A stretch of 8,523 nt of DNA from Thermoleophilia bacterium (lineage in GTDB: Bacteria; Actinomycetota; Thermoleophilia; Gaiellales; Gaiellaceae). Within the stretch, counting starts at the first letter, position 1; every line of letters begins with the position of its first letter. A model generated the notes under the pieces. It made no database searches. It was not told the origin of the DNA and saw only the letters and a program-made list of their open reading frames with translations. Where the stretch lies: positions 1 to 8,523 of the forward strand of contig JADLFG010000055.1 of the NCBI GenBank assembly GCA_020845695.1, read 5' to 3'. The position numbers were made by a program, and so were the translations under genes. This document shows, in pieces, positions 1-6,501 of the stretch.

Positions 1-141
1 CGCACGGCCGCTTCGCCTGCGGAGCTGCCACCACCACAGGAGCTGCTCGCAGACCTCGCCCGCGTGATCGGGGTCGCGGGCGCGACCCACGGGCTCGCCG
101 GCGCCCGCGGGCTCGCAGGCGCCACCGTGCTCGAGCGCTAG
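1..141 (+). CDS. C-terminal end of an unidentified protein (5' part outside window)
   Basis: The first reading frame is open from base 1 to a TAG at 139-141, giving the last 46 residues of a protein whose start lies upstream. Nearly every codon ends in G or C, as in the proven genes of this window, which supports real coding. The tail holds a Pro run (PPP, residues 10-12 of the visible part), a probable short helix (ELLADLARVIG) and an Ala/Gly-rich ending in which GVAGATH, GLAGAR and GLAGAT follow one another. I cannot assign a family from this fragment. It converges on the gamma-glutamyltransferase gene: both stop codons use the CTAG at 138-141, so there is no room for a terminator between the two. 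Confidence 0.6.
   Translation, partial: RTAASPAELPPPQELLADLARVIGVAGATHGLAGARGLAGATVLER
91..123 (+). repeat. Imperfect 15-bp direct repeat, 18-bp period
   Basis: GGGCTCGCCGGCGCC at 91-105 recurs as GGGCTCGCAGGCGCC at 109-123, 14 of 15 bases identical, spaced by exactly six codons. It lies inside the partial coding region and encodes GLAGA twice. It is probably a small in-frame duplication or simple low-complexity coding sequence. Confidence 0.5.
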
Positions 142-1571
142 AGGCCGGCCGCGAGGCCGTCCTTGCGGGGATCCGATCCCGCGACGAGCCCGTCGCCGTG
201 CAGCTGGATGATCTGGCCCCCGCCGAAGCCGTAGACGTCGTCGTCCGGTCGCGGGCGGAATCCGGCCTGCTCGAGCTCCGCGGCTCGCGGCCAGAGGCCC
301 TCCTCGAGGAGCACCTCGTCGTCCTCGACGCGGAATCGAGGCCGGTCGAGCGCCGCCTGGGGATCGAGCCCGTCGTCGACGAGGCCGGAGACGAGCTGCA
401 TGTGGGCCTGTGCCTGGATGAAGCCGCCCATGTTGCCGAACGGGCCGAGCAGCTTCCCGTCGCGCAGCAGCATTCCCGGGATGATCGTGTGGTACGGCCG
501 CCGACCGGGCTCGACCTGCCCGGACACCGAGAAGCAGTACCCGCGATTCTGGAGGACGACCCCTGTCCCCGGCGCGACGACGAGCGAGCCGAACGAGTAG
601 AAGACGCTCTGGATGAAGGAGACGGCCATCCGGTCGCCGTCGACGGCGCACAGGTAGACGGTGCCTCCCGGGAGCTCCCGGGCCGGGCCGGGGGCCTCGC
701 CCCGCCGCCGCTCGAGGAAGGCGGGATCGAGCAGGTCGCGAACGTCGGCTCCGTCGCGCACCCGGGCGAAGGCGTCCTCGAGCGCGAGCTTCGCGCAGGC
801 GACCTGGTTTGCGAGCGTCGGCTCGAGCCCCCGCAGCAGCCCGAGCGCCTCGAGCGCGGCGACGCCCTGGCCCGGCGGCGGCAGCTCGAGCACCTCGGTT
901 CCCCGGTAGTCCAGGCGCAGCGGCTCGACCCAGCGTGGACGGAACGTTCCGAGGTCGGTCTCGTCGAGCCAGCTCACCGAGCTGATCGCCCGGGCCACCT
1001 GGCCGTCGTAGAAGCCGTTCGGGCCCTGCTCGGCGATTGCGCGCAGCGTCGCCGCGAGCTCCGGGAGGACGACACGCTCGCCCACCCTCGGGACGCGTCC
1101 CAGCTCGGCCGGCGCCTCGTTTCGCTGCCACATGTCCGCGGTGTGCCAGCCGGCCGCGTAGCCGCGCTCGGCGACGTCGATCGCGTCGGCGAGGCAAGCA
1201 TCGAGGCCCAGGCGCCCGTACCGCCCGGCGAGCTCGGCCCAGCCGCCCACGGCGCCGGGAACGGTCACCGAGAGCGGGCCCTGCTCGGCGACCGGCTCGA
1301 GCTGCTCGGCCCGGGCCGGTGCGGGCCCGGCGGCGTCGAGCCCGTCCACCTTGCCGTCACGCCAGACGATCGCGAAGCAGTCGCCGCCGATCCCCGTCGA
1401 CATCGGCTCCGTGACGCAGAGCATCGCGGCCGCCGCGATCGCCGCGTCGGCAGCGTTGCCCCCCTGCTCGAGCGCCCGAAGCCCCGCCCTCGTCGCGAGC
1501 ACCTGGCTCGTCGCTACCATGGCGTTCAGGGCGACCGCAGGACGTCGCCCGTACGAGAAGCGAAACGGCAC
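138..1571 (-). CDS. Gamma-glutamyltransferase family protein (Ntn hydrolase)
   Basis: The predicted 477-residue protein belongs to the gamma-glutamyltransferase/cephalosporin acylase family, whose members self-cleave before a Thr to give two subunits and then transfer or hydrolyse gamma-glutamyl groups. Seen directly (numbering from GTG 1571): the large-subunit motif PMSTGIGGDCF (residues 56-66), GPLSVTVPGAVGGW (98-111), and LPGGTVYLCAVD (300-311), where Thr304 aligns with the catalytic Thr of the TTHxSV motif. The small subunit has VVLQNRGYCFS (338-348), GRRPYHTIIPGM (356-367) and FGNMGGF (378-384). TVYLCAVD with LQNRG resembles the YwrD-like branch rather than classical periplasmic GGT, and no signal peptide is visible, so a cytoplasmic location is inferred. 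The frame is open to 1640, but that start would run into the divergent GST-fold gene and add an Arg-rich stretch. GTG 1571 is preferred because it lies 7 bases after TAGGAT and 8 after an AGGA. The true substrate is unknown; glutathione should not be assumed. Confidence 0.88.
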   Translation of the reverse strand: MPFRFSYGRRPAVALNAMVATSQVLATRAGLRALEQGGNAADAAIAAAAMLCVTEPMSTGIGGDCFAIVWRDGKVDGLDAAGPAPARAEQLEPVAEQGPLSVTVPGAVGGWAELAGRYGRLGLDACLADAIDVAERGYAAGWHTADMWQRNEAPAELGRVPRVGERVVLPELAATLRAIAEQGPNGFYDGQVARAISSVSWLDETDLGTFRPRWVEPLRLDYRGTEVLELPPPGQGVAALEALGLLRGLEPTLANQVACAKLALEDAFARVRDGADVRDLLDPAFLERRRGEAPGPARELPGGTVYLCAVDGDRMAVSFIQSVFYSFGSLVVAPGTGVVLQNRGYCFSVSGQVEPGRRPYHTIIPGMLLRDGKLLGPFGNMGGFIQAQAHMQLVSGLVDDGLDPQAALDRPRFRVEDDEVLLEEGLWPRAAELEQAGFRPRPDDDVYGFGGGQIIQLHGDGLVAGSDPRKDGLAAGL

Positions 1572-1578
1572 GGCCACA

Positions 1579-1584
1579 ATCCTA
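1579..1584 (-). promoter_or_regulatory. Putative leaderless promoter -10 (TAGGAT) of the gamma-glutamyltransferase gene
   Basis: Read on the minus strand, TAGGAT is followed by 7 bases and then GTG 1571. That spacing would put transcription initiation on or next to the start codon. No convincing -35 is visible 16-18 bases upstream. The AGGA inside the motif could instead serve as a weak Shine-Dalgarno for the same GTG, so the two readings compete. Confidence 0.5.
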
Positions 1585-1618
1585 CGAGCAGGGTCGGGTC
1601 GGAGCGAGGGAGAACGCC

Positions 1619-2212
1619 ATGCTGACGATCTACGACGCACACAGGTGCCCGTACTGCGCGCGGGTGCGAATCCAGCTCGCCGAGAAGGACATCGAGCACG
1701 AGCTCGTCCCGCTCGATCTCGACGAGCGCCCCGACTTCATCAAGGCGCTCAACCCGCCCTCGGGACGGGTGCCCGTGCTCGTCGAGGAGGGCTTCGTCCT
1801 CCCGGAGTCACCGGTGATCATGGAGTACCTCGAGGAGCGGTTCCCGGAGCCCTCGCTCCTGCCCGCCGACCCGGAGTCGCGCGCGCTCGCGCGCCTGCTC
1901 GTCTTCCGCTTCGCGGACTATCTCGGAGACCCGTACTACGACCTCTACTTCGACCGCCCCACCGGCTCGGCCGATCAGCTGAGTCGCGCCCTCACCGGAC
2001 TCGAAGCGCGCCTCTCCACCGCGCCGTACCTCGCGGGAGCGGAGTACAGCCTCGCGGACATCGCCTACGTGCCGTGGATCTACCGCATCGAGTCGCGGCT
2101 GCGCTTCGATCTCTCGCCCTACCCGGCGATCCGGGAGTGGGCCGAGCGGGTCGCGGAGCGACCGGCGGTCGCCGCCGAGCGGGACGTCGTCGCCGCGCTG
2201 TTTCGGCGCTAG
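1619..2212 (+). CDS. GST-fold thiol oxidoreductase with CPYC active site
   Basis: The 197-residue protein has an N-terminal thioredoxin-like domain (about 1-78) and an all-helical GST C-terminal domain (about 85-195). The N domain carries C10-P-Y-C13, the dithiol motif of glutaredoxins, then the cis-Pro loop RVPVL (50-54) and the gamma-glutamyl-binding turn ESPVIMEYLEERFP (63-76). The C domain has the N-capping box SLAD (144-147) in EYSLADIAYVP. This combination resembles GrxB-, omega- or SspA-like proteins. The likely role is thiol-disulfide exchange or thiol transfer in the cytoplasm; the thiol partner cannot be read from sequence. ATG 1619 has a clear Shine-Dalgarno, GAGGGAG (1606-1612), 6 bases upstream. 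The gene diverges from the gamma-glutamyltransferase gene across 47 bases. Its promoter is not obvious and may lie within the 5' end of that gene. Confidence 0.87.
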   Translation: MLTIYDAHRCPYCARVRIQLAEKDIEHELVPLDLDERPDFIKALNPPSGRVPVLVEEGFVLPESPVIMEYLEERFPEPSLLPADPESRALARLLVFRFADYLGDPYYDLYFDRPTGSADQLSRALTGLEARLSTAPYLAGAEYSLADIAYVPWIYRIESRLRFDLSPYPAIREWAERVAERPAVAAERDVVAALFRR

Positions 2213-2275
2213 CCGGCCCGGCGTCCTCCGGGGCGACGGAGGTCGGCCCGGCCGGGCCTCGGGGTGCCCCGTGAC
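2213..2275. terminator. Convergent intergenic region with three inverted repeats, possible bidirectional terminator
   Basis: The 63 bases between two convergent stop codons hold three self-complementary elements in a row: CCTCCG/CGGAGG (2225-2230 and 2237-2242, 6-base loop), the perfect palindrome GGCCCGGCCGGGCC (2245-2258), and CGGGG-TG-CCCCG (2260-2271). No T-tract follows on either strand, so a canonical Rho-independent terminator is not shown. Hairpins without a U-tract have been proposed to terminate in high-GC actinobacteria; that use here is inference. Confidence 0.4.
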
Positions 2276-3001
2276 TCAGCCGTGCGAGGGCCGCCCGCGG
2301 CGCTCGGCGAGCTCGAGGAACCTGGTCGCGAGCTCGTAGCCGATCTCGTTCCAGCGGCCGATGTAGAAGTCGGTCTCGGCCCGCAGGCGCTCGGGCTCGA
2401 AGCCAGTGCGGTCGGCGTTCGGGATCGCCTCCCACTCCGCGATCCAGCGTAGCCAGTCGGCCCGCGTCGTCTCGGCGTGGAACTGCAGGCCCCATGCCGC
2501 CTCACCCAGCCGGTAGGCCTGCCAGCAGAGGGCGTTGCGGGCGAGCGGGACCGCGCCGGCCGGCAGCTCGAAGCGGTAGTAGTGCCACTCGAGCGCCATC
2601 ATTCGCTCGGGCAGCGCGGAGAAGAGCGGGTCGGCCTTCGCGGCCGGCAGCAGCTCGACGTCGTAGAAACCGATCTCGGGCCACTCGGCGCGCGGGACGG
2701 GCGTGCCGGTCGCCTTCGCGAGCAGCTGACCGCCCAGGCAGACGCCGAGGAGCGGGGTGCCGCGAGCGAGGAAGCCCCGGATCAGGACGTCCTCGTCGCG
2801 CAGCCACGGGTAGTCGTCCTCCTCGTGGGTGTTCATGACGCCGCCGAAGATCATCACCGCGTCGTACTCCTCGAACGGGTGGGACGGCGGCTCCTCCCAG
2901 GCGGGGCTCCACTCCTCGAGACGGTCACCACGGGCCTCTACCGCCTGCGCGAACACGCCCGCGTTCGGCGGCGGCTCGTGGATGAGGGCGAGCACGTCCA
3001 C
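2276..3001 (-). CDS. Stand-alone class I glutamine amidotransferase
   Basis: The 241-residue protein is a single class I (triad) glutamine amidotransferase domain, which hydrolyses glutamine and passes ammonia to an acceptor. The triad is visible: Cys88 in the elbow GVCLGGQLLA (86-95), His175 and Glu177 in GLQFHAET (171-178). The oxyanion loop is MIFGGVMN (50-57). GVCLGGQ and FHAE are typical of the stand-alone GMP-synthase-like amidotransferases (COG0518 type). PabA/TrpG normally shows GVCLGHQ and a HPES-type ending, so this is not an ordinary PabA. An upstream start at 3082 would overlap pabC by 71 bases and add an Arg/Pro-rich leader. GTG 3001 begins VDVLALIHE, a normal first strand for this family, and lies 7 bases after TAGACT. 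It sits 10 bases downstream of pabC on the same strand. The acceptor substrate is unknown. Confidence 0.85.
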   Translation of the reverse strand: MDVLALIHEPPPNAGVFAQAVEARGDRLEEWSPAWEEPPSHPFEEYDAVMIFGGVMNTHEEDDYPWLRDEDVLIRGFLARGTPLLGVCLGGQLLAKATGTPVPRAEWPEIGFYDVELLPAAKADPLFSALPERMMALEWHYYRFELPAGAVPLARNALCWQAYRLGEAAWGLQFHAETTRADWLRWIAEWEAIPNADRTGFEPERLRAETDFYIGRWNEIGYELATRFLELAERRGRPSHG

Positions 3002-3008
3002 GGGCCGG

Positions 3009-3014
3009 AGTCTA
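3009..3014 (-). promoter_or_regulatory. Putative leaderless -10 (TAGACT) overlapping the pabC stop codon
   Basis: On the minus strand TAGACT is followed by 7 bases and GTG 3001. Its first three bases are the TAG stop codon of pabC. No Shine-Dalgarno is visible for this GTG, which makes either leaderless initiation or coupling to pabC termination necessary. No -35 is recognisable. The overlap with a stop codon raises the odds of coincidence. Confidence 0.4.
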
Positions 3015-3866
3015 GGCCCTGCGCGCCGCGGCCCGGAGCGCCGCCTGAAACGTGCCGGCGGCCGGACCGGGCTCTCCGTCACCGATCGGCCGGCCGTCGA
3101 GCGAGACGATCGGCATGATCTCCCGGACGGACGACGAGCTGAACGCCTCCTCGGCCGCCGCGAGGTCGGCGACCCCGTAGCGTCCCTCCTCCACCTCGTA
3201 CCCGAGCTCCGAGGCAGCGGCGAGCACGTGGCCCCGCGTCACCCCGGCGAGGATCCCCAGCTCGAGCGTCGGCGTGAACAGCACCGTGCTCCTGCGCCAC
3301 CACACGTTCGTCACGGGCCCCTCGAGCACCCAGCCGTCGGTCGACACGAACACGGCGTCGTCGCCGCCCTGGCGTCTCGCCTCGGTCTCGGCCGCCATGT
3401 TGAGCGCGTAGCTCGTCGATTTCACGCCCGCCAGCATCCAGGGTTCCGACCGTTGCCGCGTGTCGAGCGGCAGCGTCAGGGCGACGGCCCGCAGGCCCCT
3501 GGCCCGTCGCTCCTCGAGACCGGGCGGGAGCGCGCTCACGAGGGCCAGCGCGGTCGGCGTTCCCGTCCCCTCACGACCTCCCGTCCAGTAGAGGCGGAGC
3601 GCGCAGTCGTCGACCCCTGCGGCCGCGAGCGCGTCTGTCGCGAGCCCCGACAGGGCCTCCGGGTCGACGGTGGGAATCCCGATCCGTTCGGCCGACGCGG
3701 AGAGCCGGGCGAGATGCTCGTCCATCCGAAAGGGCCTGCCGTCGTAGACACGAAGCGTCTCGAACGCGGCGAGCCCGCGCAGCAGCCCGAGATCGTCCGC
3801 GTACAGGACTGGCTCGTCCGGCGAGATCGCCCCGCGGCCCGAGACGGCGAGCCCGAGCAGCGTCAT
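3012..3866 (-). CDS. pabC: Aminodeoxychorismate lyase / class IV PLP aminotransferase
   Basis: The 284-residue protein has the fold-type IV PLP enzyme pattern. YADDLGLLRG and FETLRV lie near the N-terminus (22-40). The PLP lysine is Lys149 in GVKSTSYALN (147-156), the conserved Glu182 lies in LEGPVTNVWW (181-190), and the phosphate-binding turn is GILAGVTRG (204-212). Aminodeoxychorismate lyase removes pyruvate from 4-amino-4-deoxychorismate to give 4-aminobenzoate for folate synthesis. The motif around the lysine also resembles branched-chain or D-amino acid aminotransferases, so the specific assignment leans on context: its ATG overlaps the TGA of pabB as ATGA (3866-3863), a strong sign of translational coupling. 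The frame stays open upstream to 4829, but that extension is antiparallel-frame noise over pabB. Confidence 0.88.
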   Translation of the reverse strand: MTLLGLAVSGRGAISPDEPVLYADDLGLLRGLAAFETLRVYDGRPFRMDEHLARLSASAERIGIPTVDPEALSGLATDALAAAGVDDCALRLYWTGGREGTGTPTALALVSALPPGLEERRARGLRAVALTLPLDTRQRSEPWMLAGVKSTSYALNMAAETEARRQGGDDAVFVSTDGWVLEGPVTNVWWRRSTVLFTPTLELGILAGVTRGHVLAAASELGYEVEEGRYGVADLAAAEEAFSSSSVREIMPIVSLDGRPIGDGEPGPAAGTFQAALRAAARRA

Positions 3867-4918
3867 ACGGACACCGGCTCTCGTACGGAGGCGCCGATCG
3901 CGGCGAGCAGCGGCCTCGCCTTCACCCACGACTCCTCGATCTCCTCGTGCGGATCGGAGTCCCAGACGATGCCGCCGCCGACCCACAGGTGGATCCGGTC
4001 GCCGGCGATCGCGAACGTCCTGATCGTCAGCGCGAGGTCGAAGTCGCCGTTTGCGTACACGGTGCCGAGCGCGCCCATCGACGCACCGCGGCCGACGGGC
4101 TCGAGCGCGGCGATGTGGTCGACGGCGGAGATCTTCGGCGCGCCGGTCACCGAGCCGCCCGGGAACGTGGCCGCGAGGATCCCGGCGAGGCCCGTGCCGG
4201 GGCGGAGCAGGCCTTCGACCGTCGAGACGAGGTGGACGACGCCGGCCATCGCACGCTCGGCCATGAGCTCCGGCCACCGGACGGAGCCGGCGAGGCAGAG
4301 CCGGGAGAGGTCGTTCCGCTCGAGGTCGACGATCATCACGTGCTCCGCGGCGTCCTTGGGCGAGCTCCGCAGCTCGTCGGCCGCCGTGACCGGCCTCGTC
4401 CCCTTGATCGGCATCGTCCAGACCCGGTCGCCCCGGCGCGCGAGGAACAGCTCTGGAGACGCCGACACGATCGCCCACCCGTCGCCGACGAGAGGGCGGG
4501 GATGGAGCGGGGCGAGCGGGGCGAGCGTCGCGGCGAGGCCGTGGACATCGCCGCGAAACGGTGCCGAGAGGTGCTGGACGAGATTCACCTGGTAGACGTC
4601 GCCACGGGCGATCGCGCCATGGACGGCGTCGATCGCGGCCGCGTAGGCGCGCTCGTCCCAGGAAGGTTCGAAACGGCCCGCGACGAAGGCGCCGGGGGTG
4701 GGGCAGGCGGCGGTCACGCGGCGGACCGAGCAGGCCGCGAGCGGCAGCGGGCAGGGCTCCGGCGGGTCGGGCGCGGAGGAGCGCCGGATCGTCCGCGAGA
4801 GCCCGTAGCCGAGGTACACGTCCGCACACAGCGACGGGCCGGCGGCAGGGAAGCCGGCCTGCGCGAGGTAGGCCTCGATCTGCTCGAACGCGCCGTCGGC
4901 CTCGTGGATCTCGATCAT
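3863..4918 (-). CDS. pabB: Aminodeoxychorismate synthase component I
   Basis: The 351-residue protein is a chorismate-utilising enzyme that converts chorismate plus ammonia into 4-amino-4-deoxychorismate. Family motifs in order: GDVYQVNLVQ (106-115), ASPELF (153-158), PIKGTRP (170-176), DLERNDL (198-204), FPGGSVTGAPK (252-262), GGGIVWDSDP (314-323). The Lys172 in PIKGT separates PabB from anthranilate synthase TrpE, which has PIAGT at this position; that lysine forms the covalent intermediate in PabB. The protein is shorter than the roughly 450 residues of E. coli PabB because the N-terminal part is compact. No PabA glutaminase gene is in the window. The start ATG 4918 is divergent from murI, 53 bases away, and lies 8 bases after TACACT with no good Shine-Dalgarno. 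pabC follows with an ATGA overlap. Confidence 0.93.
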   Translation of the reverse strand: MIEIHEADGAFEQIEAYLAQAGFPAAGPSLCADVYLGYGLSRTIRRSSAPDPPEPCPLPLAACSVRRVTAACPTPGAFVAGRFEPSWDERAYAAAIDAVHGAIARGDVYQVNLVQHLSAPFRGDVHGLAATLAPLAPLHPRPLVGDGWAIVSASPELFLARRGDRVWTMPIKGTRPVTAADELRSSPKDAAEHVMIVDLERNDLSRLCLAGSVRWPELMAERAMAGVVHLVSTVEGLLRPGTGLAGILAATFPGGSVTGAPKISAVDHIAALEPVGRGASMGALGTVYANGDFDLALTIRTFAIAGDRIHLWVGGGIVWDSDPHEEIEESWVKARPLLAAIGASVREPVSV

Positions 4919-4926
4919 TCGCCCTG

Positions 4927-4932
4927 AGTGTA
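4927..4932 (-). promoter_or_regulatory. Putative leaderless promoter -10 (TACACT) of pabB
   Basis: On the minus strand TACACT is followed by 8 bases and the pabB ATG 4918. An AGGG lies in these 8 bases but only 4 bases from the ATG, too close to be a good ribosome binding site. Initiation about 7-8 bases downstream of the hexamer would give a leaderless or nearly leaderless mRNA. No -35 is evident. Confidence 0.5.
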
Positions 4933-4959
4933 AGCCCCGGAGCCTTCTGACCTCTTCCC

Positions 4960-4965
4960 TACAAT
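4960..4965 (+). promoter_or_regulatory. Putative leaderless promoter -10 (TACAAT) of murI
   Basis: TACAAT is a close match to the TATAAT consensus and is separated from GTG 4972 by 6 bases (CCGGCC). No Shine-Dalgarno-like purine run precedes the GTG, so a leaderless transcript starting at the GTG fits best. The hexamer stands back to back with the pabB -10; the two are 27 bases apart, so RNA polymerase could not occupy both at once. Confidence 0.6.
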
Positions 4966-4971
4966 CCGGCC

Positions 4972-5790
4972 GTGAACGAGCGGCCGATCGGGATCTTCGA
5001 CTCGGGAGCCGGCGGTCTGACCGTCCTCCACGAGTGCCTCGTGACGATGCCCCACGAGGACTTCGTCTACCTGGGCGACGGGGCGCGGTGCCCGTACGGG
5101 CCGAGAGCGGCCGGCGAGATCGCCCGGTTCGCGCTCGAGATCGCGTCCTTCCTCGAGGCCGAGGGGGTGAAGCTGATCCTGGCCGCCTGCAACTCGGCGA
5201 CCGCGGCCGCGCTGCCGCTGCTCCAGGAGCGCCTGTCCGTCACCGTCCTCGGCGTCCTGACGCCGGAGGCCCGGGCCGCCGTACAGGCGACGCGCAACAG
5301 GCGGATCGGCGTGCTCGCGACCGAGGCCACCGTGGCGAGCGGGCGCTACACCGGAGCGATCCACGGGCTCGACGCCGGCGCGCACGTGGTCGAGGTCGCC
5401 TGCCCGAAGCTCGTCCCGCTGATCGAGGAGCCGGCCTCCGTCGAGGTGATCGCAGGGGCCGTCCGCGAGTACGCGGCGCCGCTCAAGGCCGCCGACGTCG
5501 ACACGGTGATCCTCGGCTGCACGCACTACCCGCTGATCCGGCCGGTCTTCGAGCGCGAGCTCGGCCGCCGCATCCGCCTCGTCTTCTCGGCAGAGGAGAC
5601 GGCACGCGAGATCGCCGAGACCCTTGCGCGCAAGGGGATCGCGAACGACCAGGATCGGGAGGGGCACAGCCGCTTCCTGACCACCGGCGCTCCCGGCGAG
5701 TTTCAGGCGCTCGGCGAGCGGTTCCTCCAGCTCCCGCTCGGCGAGGTCGAGCGTGTCCGGCTCGAAGACCTCCGGCGGTCGGCGGCGTGA
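4972..5790 (+). CDS. murI: Glutamate racemase
   Basis: The 272-residue protein interconverts L- and D-glutamate without cofactor, supplying D-glutamate for peptidoglycan in the cytoplasm. The N-terminal signature IGIFDSGAGGLTVL (6-19) contains the catalytic-site Asp10-Ser11. The two catalytic cysteines are Cys73 in AACNSATA (71-78) and Cys183 in LGCTHYPL (181-188), with His185 next to the second. VYLGDGARCPYG (32-43) is also standard for the family. Length is normal. The GTG start begins directly at the conserved NERPIGIFDSG N-terminus and has a TACAAT motif 6 bases upstream but no ribosome binding site. It heads a murI-rph-rdgB cluster, an order common in actinobacteria. In mycobacteria a metallo-beta-lactamase-like gene lies between murI and rph; here only 18 bases separate them. 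Confidence 0.96.
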   Translation: MNERPIGIFDSGAGGLTVLHECLVTMPHEDFVYLGDGARCPYGPRAAGEIARFALEIASFLEAEGVKLILAACNSATAAALPLLQERLSVTVLGVLTPEARAAVQATRNRRIGVLATEATVASGRYTGAIHGLDAGAHVVEVACPKLVPLIEEPASVEVIAGAVREYAAPLKAADVDTVILGCTHYPLIRPVFERELGRRIRLVFSAEETAREIAETLARKGIANDQDREGHSRFLTTGAPGEFQALGERFLQLPLGEVERVRLEDLRRSAA

Positions 5791-5808
5791 TCAGGCAGGG
5801 TGAGCACG

Positions 5809-6501
5809 ATGCGTGAGACACGCCGCGCCGACGAGATGCGGACGCTGACGATCGTCCCCGGCTACCTCGAGCAGGCCCACGGGTCGGCCCTGATCTCGTT
5901 CGGTCGCACCCGTGTGCTCTGCACGGCGACGATCGAGGACGGGGTCCCCCGCTGGCTCGCCGGCAGCGGCAAGGGGTGGCTGACGGCCGAATACGGAATG
6001 CTCCCGGCCTCGACCTCGAGCCGCACCACCCGCGAGGCGAGCGTCGGTCGGCAGAAGGGGAGGACCGTCGAGATCCAGCGCCTGATCGGGCGCTCGCTGC
6101 GGGCCGCCTACGAGCTGGAGCGCCTCGGCGAGCGCACGGTCTGGCTCGACTGCGACGTGCTCGAGGCGGACGGCGGGACGAGGACGGCGGCGATCTCCGG
6201 CGTCTGGGTCGCGCTCGCGCTCGCGGCACGACACCGCGGGCTGCCCGAGCCTGCCGACCACGTGGCGGCCGTCTCGGTCGGCATCGTCGAGGGGCGCTGC
6301 CTGCTCGACCTCGACTACGCGGAGGACGCGGGCGCGGAGGTCGACATGAACGTCGTGATGACGGGCGGCGGGCGGCTCATCGAGGTGCAGGCGACGGCCG
6401 AGAAGACGCCGTTCGAGCGGGCCCATCTCGACGAGCTCCTGCGGCTGGCGGCGATCGGGACGGAGCAGATCGTCGAGGCACAGCGGCTCGCGCTGTCGTG
6501 A
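5809..6501 (+). CDS. rph: Ribonuclease PH (tRNA nucleotidyltransferase)
   Basis: The 230-residue protein is a phosphorolytic 3'-to-5' exoribonuclease that trims tRNA 3' ends and other RNA. Family landmarks: [21 protein letters not shown] (29-49), the block [13 protein letters not shown] (54-66), [16 protein letters not shown] (84-99) with the phosphate/RNA-binding arginine, [17 protein letters not shown] (115-131) including the phosphate loop GTR, and the metal-site acidic block [19 protein letters not shown] (166-184). A GTG at 5800 in frame would add MST-type residues. ATG 5809 is preferred because it gives the family-like MRxxxRAxDE(L/M)R start and has AGGGTGAG (5797-5804) at suitable distance. 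It lies 18 bases after murI and its TGA overlaps the rdgB GTG. Confidence 0.95.
   Translation: MRETRRADEMRTLTIVPGYLEQAHGSALISFGRTRVLCTATIEDGVPRWLAGSGKGWLTAEYGMLPASTSSRTTREASVGRQKGRTVEIQRLIGRSLRAAYELERLGERTVWLDCDVLEADGGTRTAAISGVWVALALAARHRGLPEPADHVAAVSVGIVEGRCLLDLDYAEDAGAEVDMNVVMTGGGRLIEVQATAEKTPFERAHLDELLRLAAIGTEQIVEAQRLALS

Noticed and set aside
198..1625. A 475-codon plus-strand open frame covering almost the whole gamma-glutamyltransferase gene
   Set aside because: It is the antisense frame of a gene with complete family motifs. Its product is Arg/Glu/Asp-rich low-complexity sequence without recognisable motifs, as expected from strong G/C bias at third positions.
1572..1640. N-terminal extension of the gamma-glutamyltransferase to 1640 as a basic signal peptide
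   Set aside because: The extension is Arg-rich but has no hydrophobic core, would overlap the start of the divergent gene, and ignores the TAGGAT/AGGA-GTG arrangement at 1571.
3002..3082. Start of the amidotransferase at ATG 3082
   Set aside because: It would overlap the end of pabC by 71 bases and add an Arg/Pro-rich leader before the first conserved strand VLALIHE.
3867..4829. Upstream extension of the pabC frame by about 320 codons, as if a fusion protein
   Set aside because: The extension is Arg/Ala/Pro-rich noise lying over pabB in another frame. pabC starts cleanly at ATG 3866 with family-like sequence and an ATGA overlap.
2829..4927. Long plus-strand open frames over the pabB-pabC-amidotransferase block
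   Set aside because: Their products are charged, repetitive and motif-free; the opposite strand encodes three proteins with intact catalytic residues.
138..5790. A dedicated gamma-glutamyl/glutamine gene system (gamma-glutamyltransferase, GST-fold, amidotransferase, PabB, MurI)
   Set aside because: All five use or could use glutamate-type substrates, but they lie in separate transcription units and several are ordinary housekeeping genes. Shared chemistry alone is not evidence of one system.
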